Part shown: one piece after another, positions 6,091 to 6,461 of the stretch
Layout: each line of letters opens with the position of its first letter
Numbering within the stretch: position 1 is the first letter of the stretch
Origin: Chitinophaga pinensis
Lineage (GTDB): Bacteria > Bacteroidota > Bacteroidia > AKYH767-A > OLB10
Direction of reading: 5' to 3'
Assembly (NCBI GenBank): GCA_945872015.1
Contig: CAMBYJ010000103.1
Span: 1 to 6,461, forward strand
DNA: 6,461 bases
Position numbers and translations under genes: made by a program
Notes under the pieces: generated by a model
Told to the model about the DNA's origin: nothing
What the model saw: only the letters and a program-made list of their open reading frames with translations
The model's database searches: none

Positions 6091-6461
6091 TTAAGCGATG
6101 ATTTCAGTAACCTGACCAGCACCTACCGTACGTCCACCCTCACGGATAGCGAAACGAAGACCTTTGTCCATAGCAACCGGTTGAATTAATTCAACTGTGA
6201 TTGTTACGTTATCACCAGGCATAACCATTTCACGTCCTTCAGGTAATGTAATTTCTCCTGTTACATCAGTTGTACGTAAGTAAAACTGAGGACGGTATTT
6301 TTGATGGAATGGAGTATGACGTCCGCCTTCTTCTTTCTTTAATACATAGATCTCAGCCTTGAACTTAGTGTGAGGTGTGATTGAACCTGGCTTTGCGATA
6401 ACCATTCCACGACGGATATCAGTCTTCTCAATTCCACGTAACAATAAACCTACGTTATCTC
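6091..6461 (-). CDS. tuf: Elongation factor Tu, C-terminal part (5' end outside window)
   Basis: EF-Tu is the GTPase that carries aminoacyl-tRNA to the ribosomal A site. The window holds the last 122 codons, reading DNVGLLLRGIEKTDIRRG at the edge and ending in VTEIIA then TAA. This is the end of domain 2 and all of domain 3. Recognisable parts are GRHTPFHQKYRPQFYLRTTDVTG (about 47-69), PEGREMVMPGD (73-83) and LRFAIREGGRTVGAG (101-115). The Ala equivalent to E. coli A375, a kirromycin-resistance position, is unchanged. The GTPase domain lies beyond the window. A TTG at 6442-6444 is an internal Leu codon, not a start. The frame is intact. Confidence 0.98.
   Translation of the reverse strand, partial: DNVGLLLRGIEKTDIRRGMVIAKPGSITPHTKFKAEIYVLKKEEGGRHTPFHQKYRPQFYLRTTDVTGEITLPEGREMVMPGDNVTITVELIQPVAMDKGLRFAIREGGRTVGAGQVTEIIA

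Noticed and set aside
6442..6444. TTG as the start of a short 117-codon gene
   Set aside because: The frame continues upstream to the window edge with conserved EF-Tu residues (DNVGL), so this is an internal Leu codon of tuf.

Overview
This window is an ordinary, highly conserved translation and transcription core locus. Every supported gene lies on the minus strand, so transcription runs from high to low coordinates. The order in that direction is tuf (5' end cut off by the window), tRNA-Trp(CCA), secE, nusG, rplK, rplA, rplJ, rplL, rpoB (3' end cut off by the window). The proteins look like Bacteroidota. RpoB has the Bacteroidota-type N-terminal half (INFSKSKN, then EYPDFLEIQLKSF, then the FVDPPRYS stretch). 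EF-Tu, L1, L10 and NusG agree with this, the sequence leans AT-rich, and the coding starts follow A-rich leaders with no clear Shine-Dalgarno sequence, as is usual in that phylum. I cannot place the organism below phylum from sequence alone.

Region by region: 6091-6461 holds the last 122 codons of EF-Tu. A 160-base gap follows, with a strong hairpin just after the tuf stop. A complete tRNA-Trp gene ends 28 bases before secE, so the tRNA is probably part of the secE transcript. secE and nusG are 5 bases apart. The rplK-rplA and rplJ-rplL pairs follow, separated by spacers of 92 (nusG-rplK), 79 (rplK-rplA), 35 (rplA-rplJ) and 66 (rplJ-rplL) bases. A 124-base gap after rplL contains a 14-bp hairpin and then rpoB, whose reading frame has no ATG near its start and appears to begin at TTG. 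No stretch longer than 300 bases lacks a gene.

Together the genes supply aminoacyl-tRNA delivery (EF-Tu), one tRNA, the membrane translocon subunit SecE, the elongation factor NusG, the L11/L1 and L10/L12 stalks of the 50S subunit, and the beta subunit of RNA polymerase. I found no previously undescribed system. The points worth a second look are regulatory: the non-ATG rpoB start behind a probable attenuator hairpin, a possible structured leader before rplK, and the palindrome after tuf.
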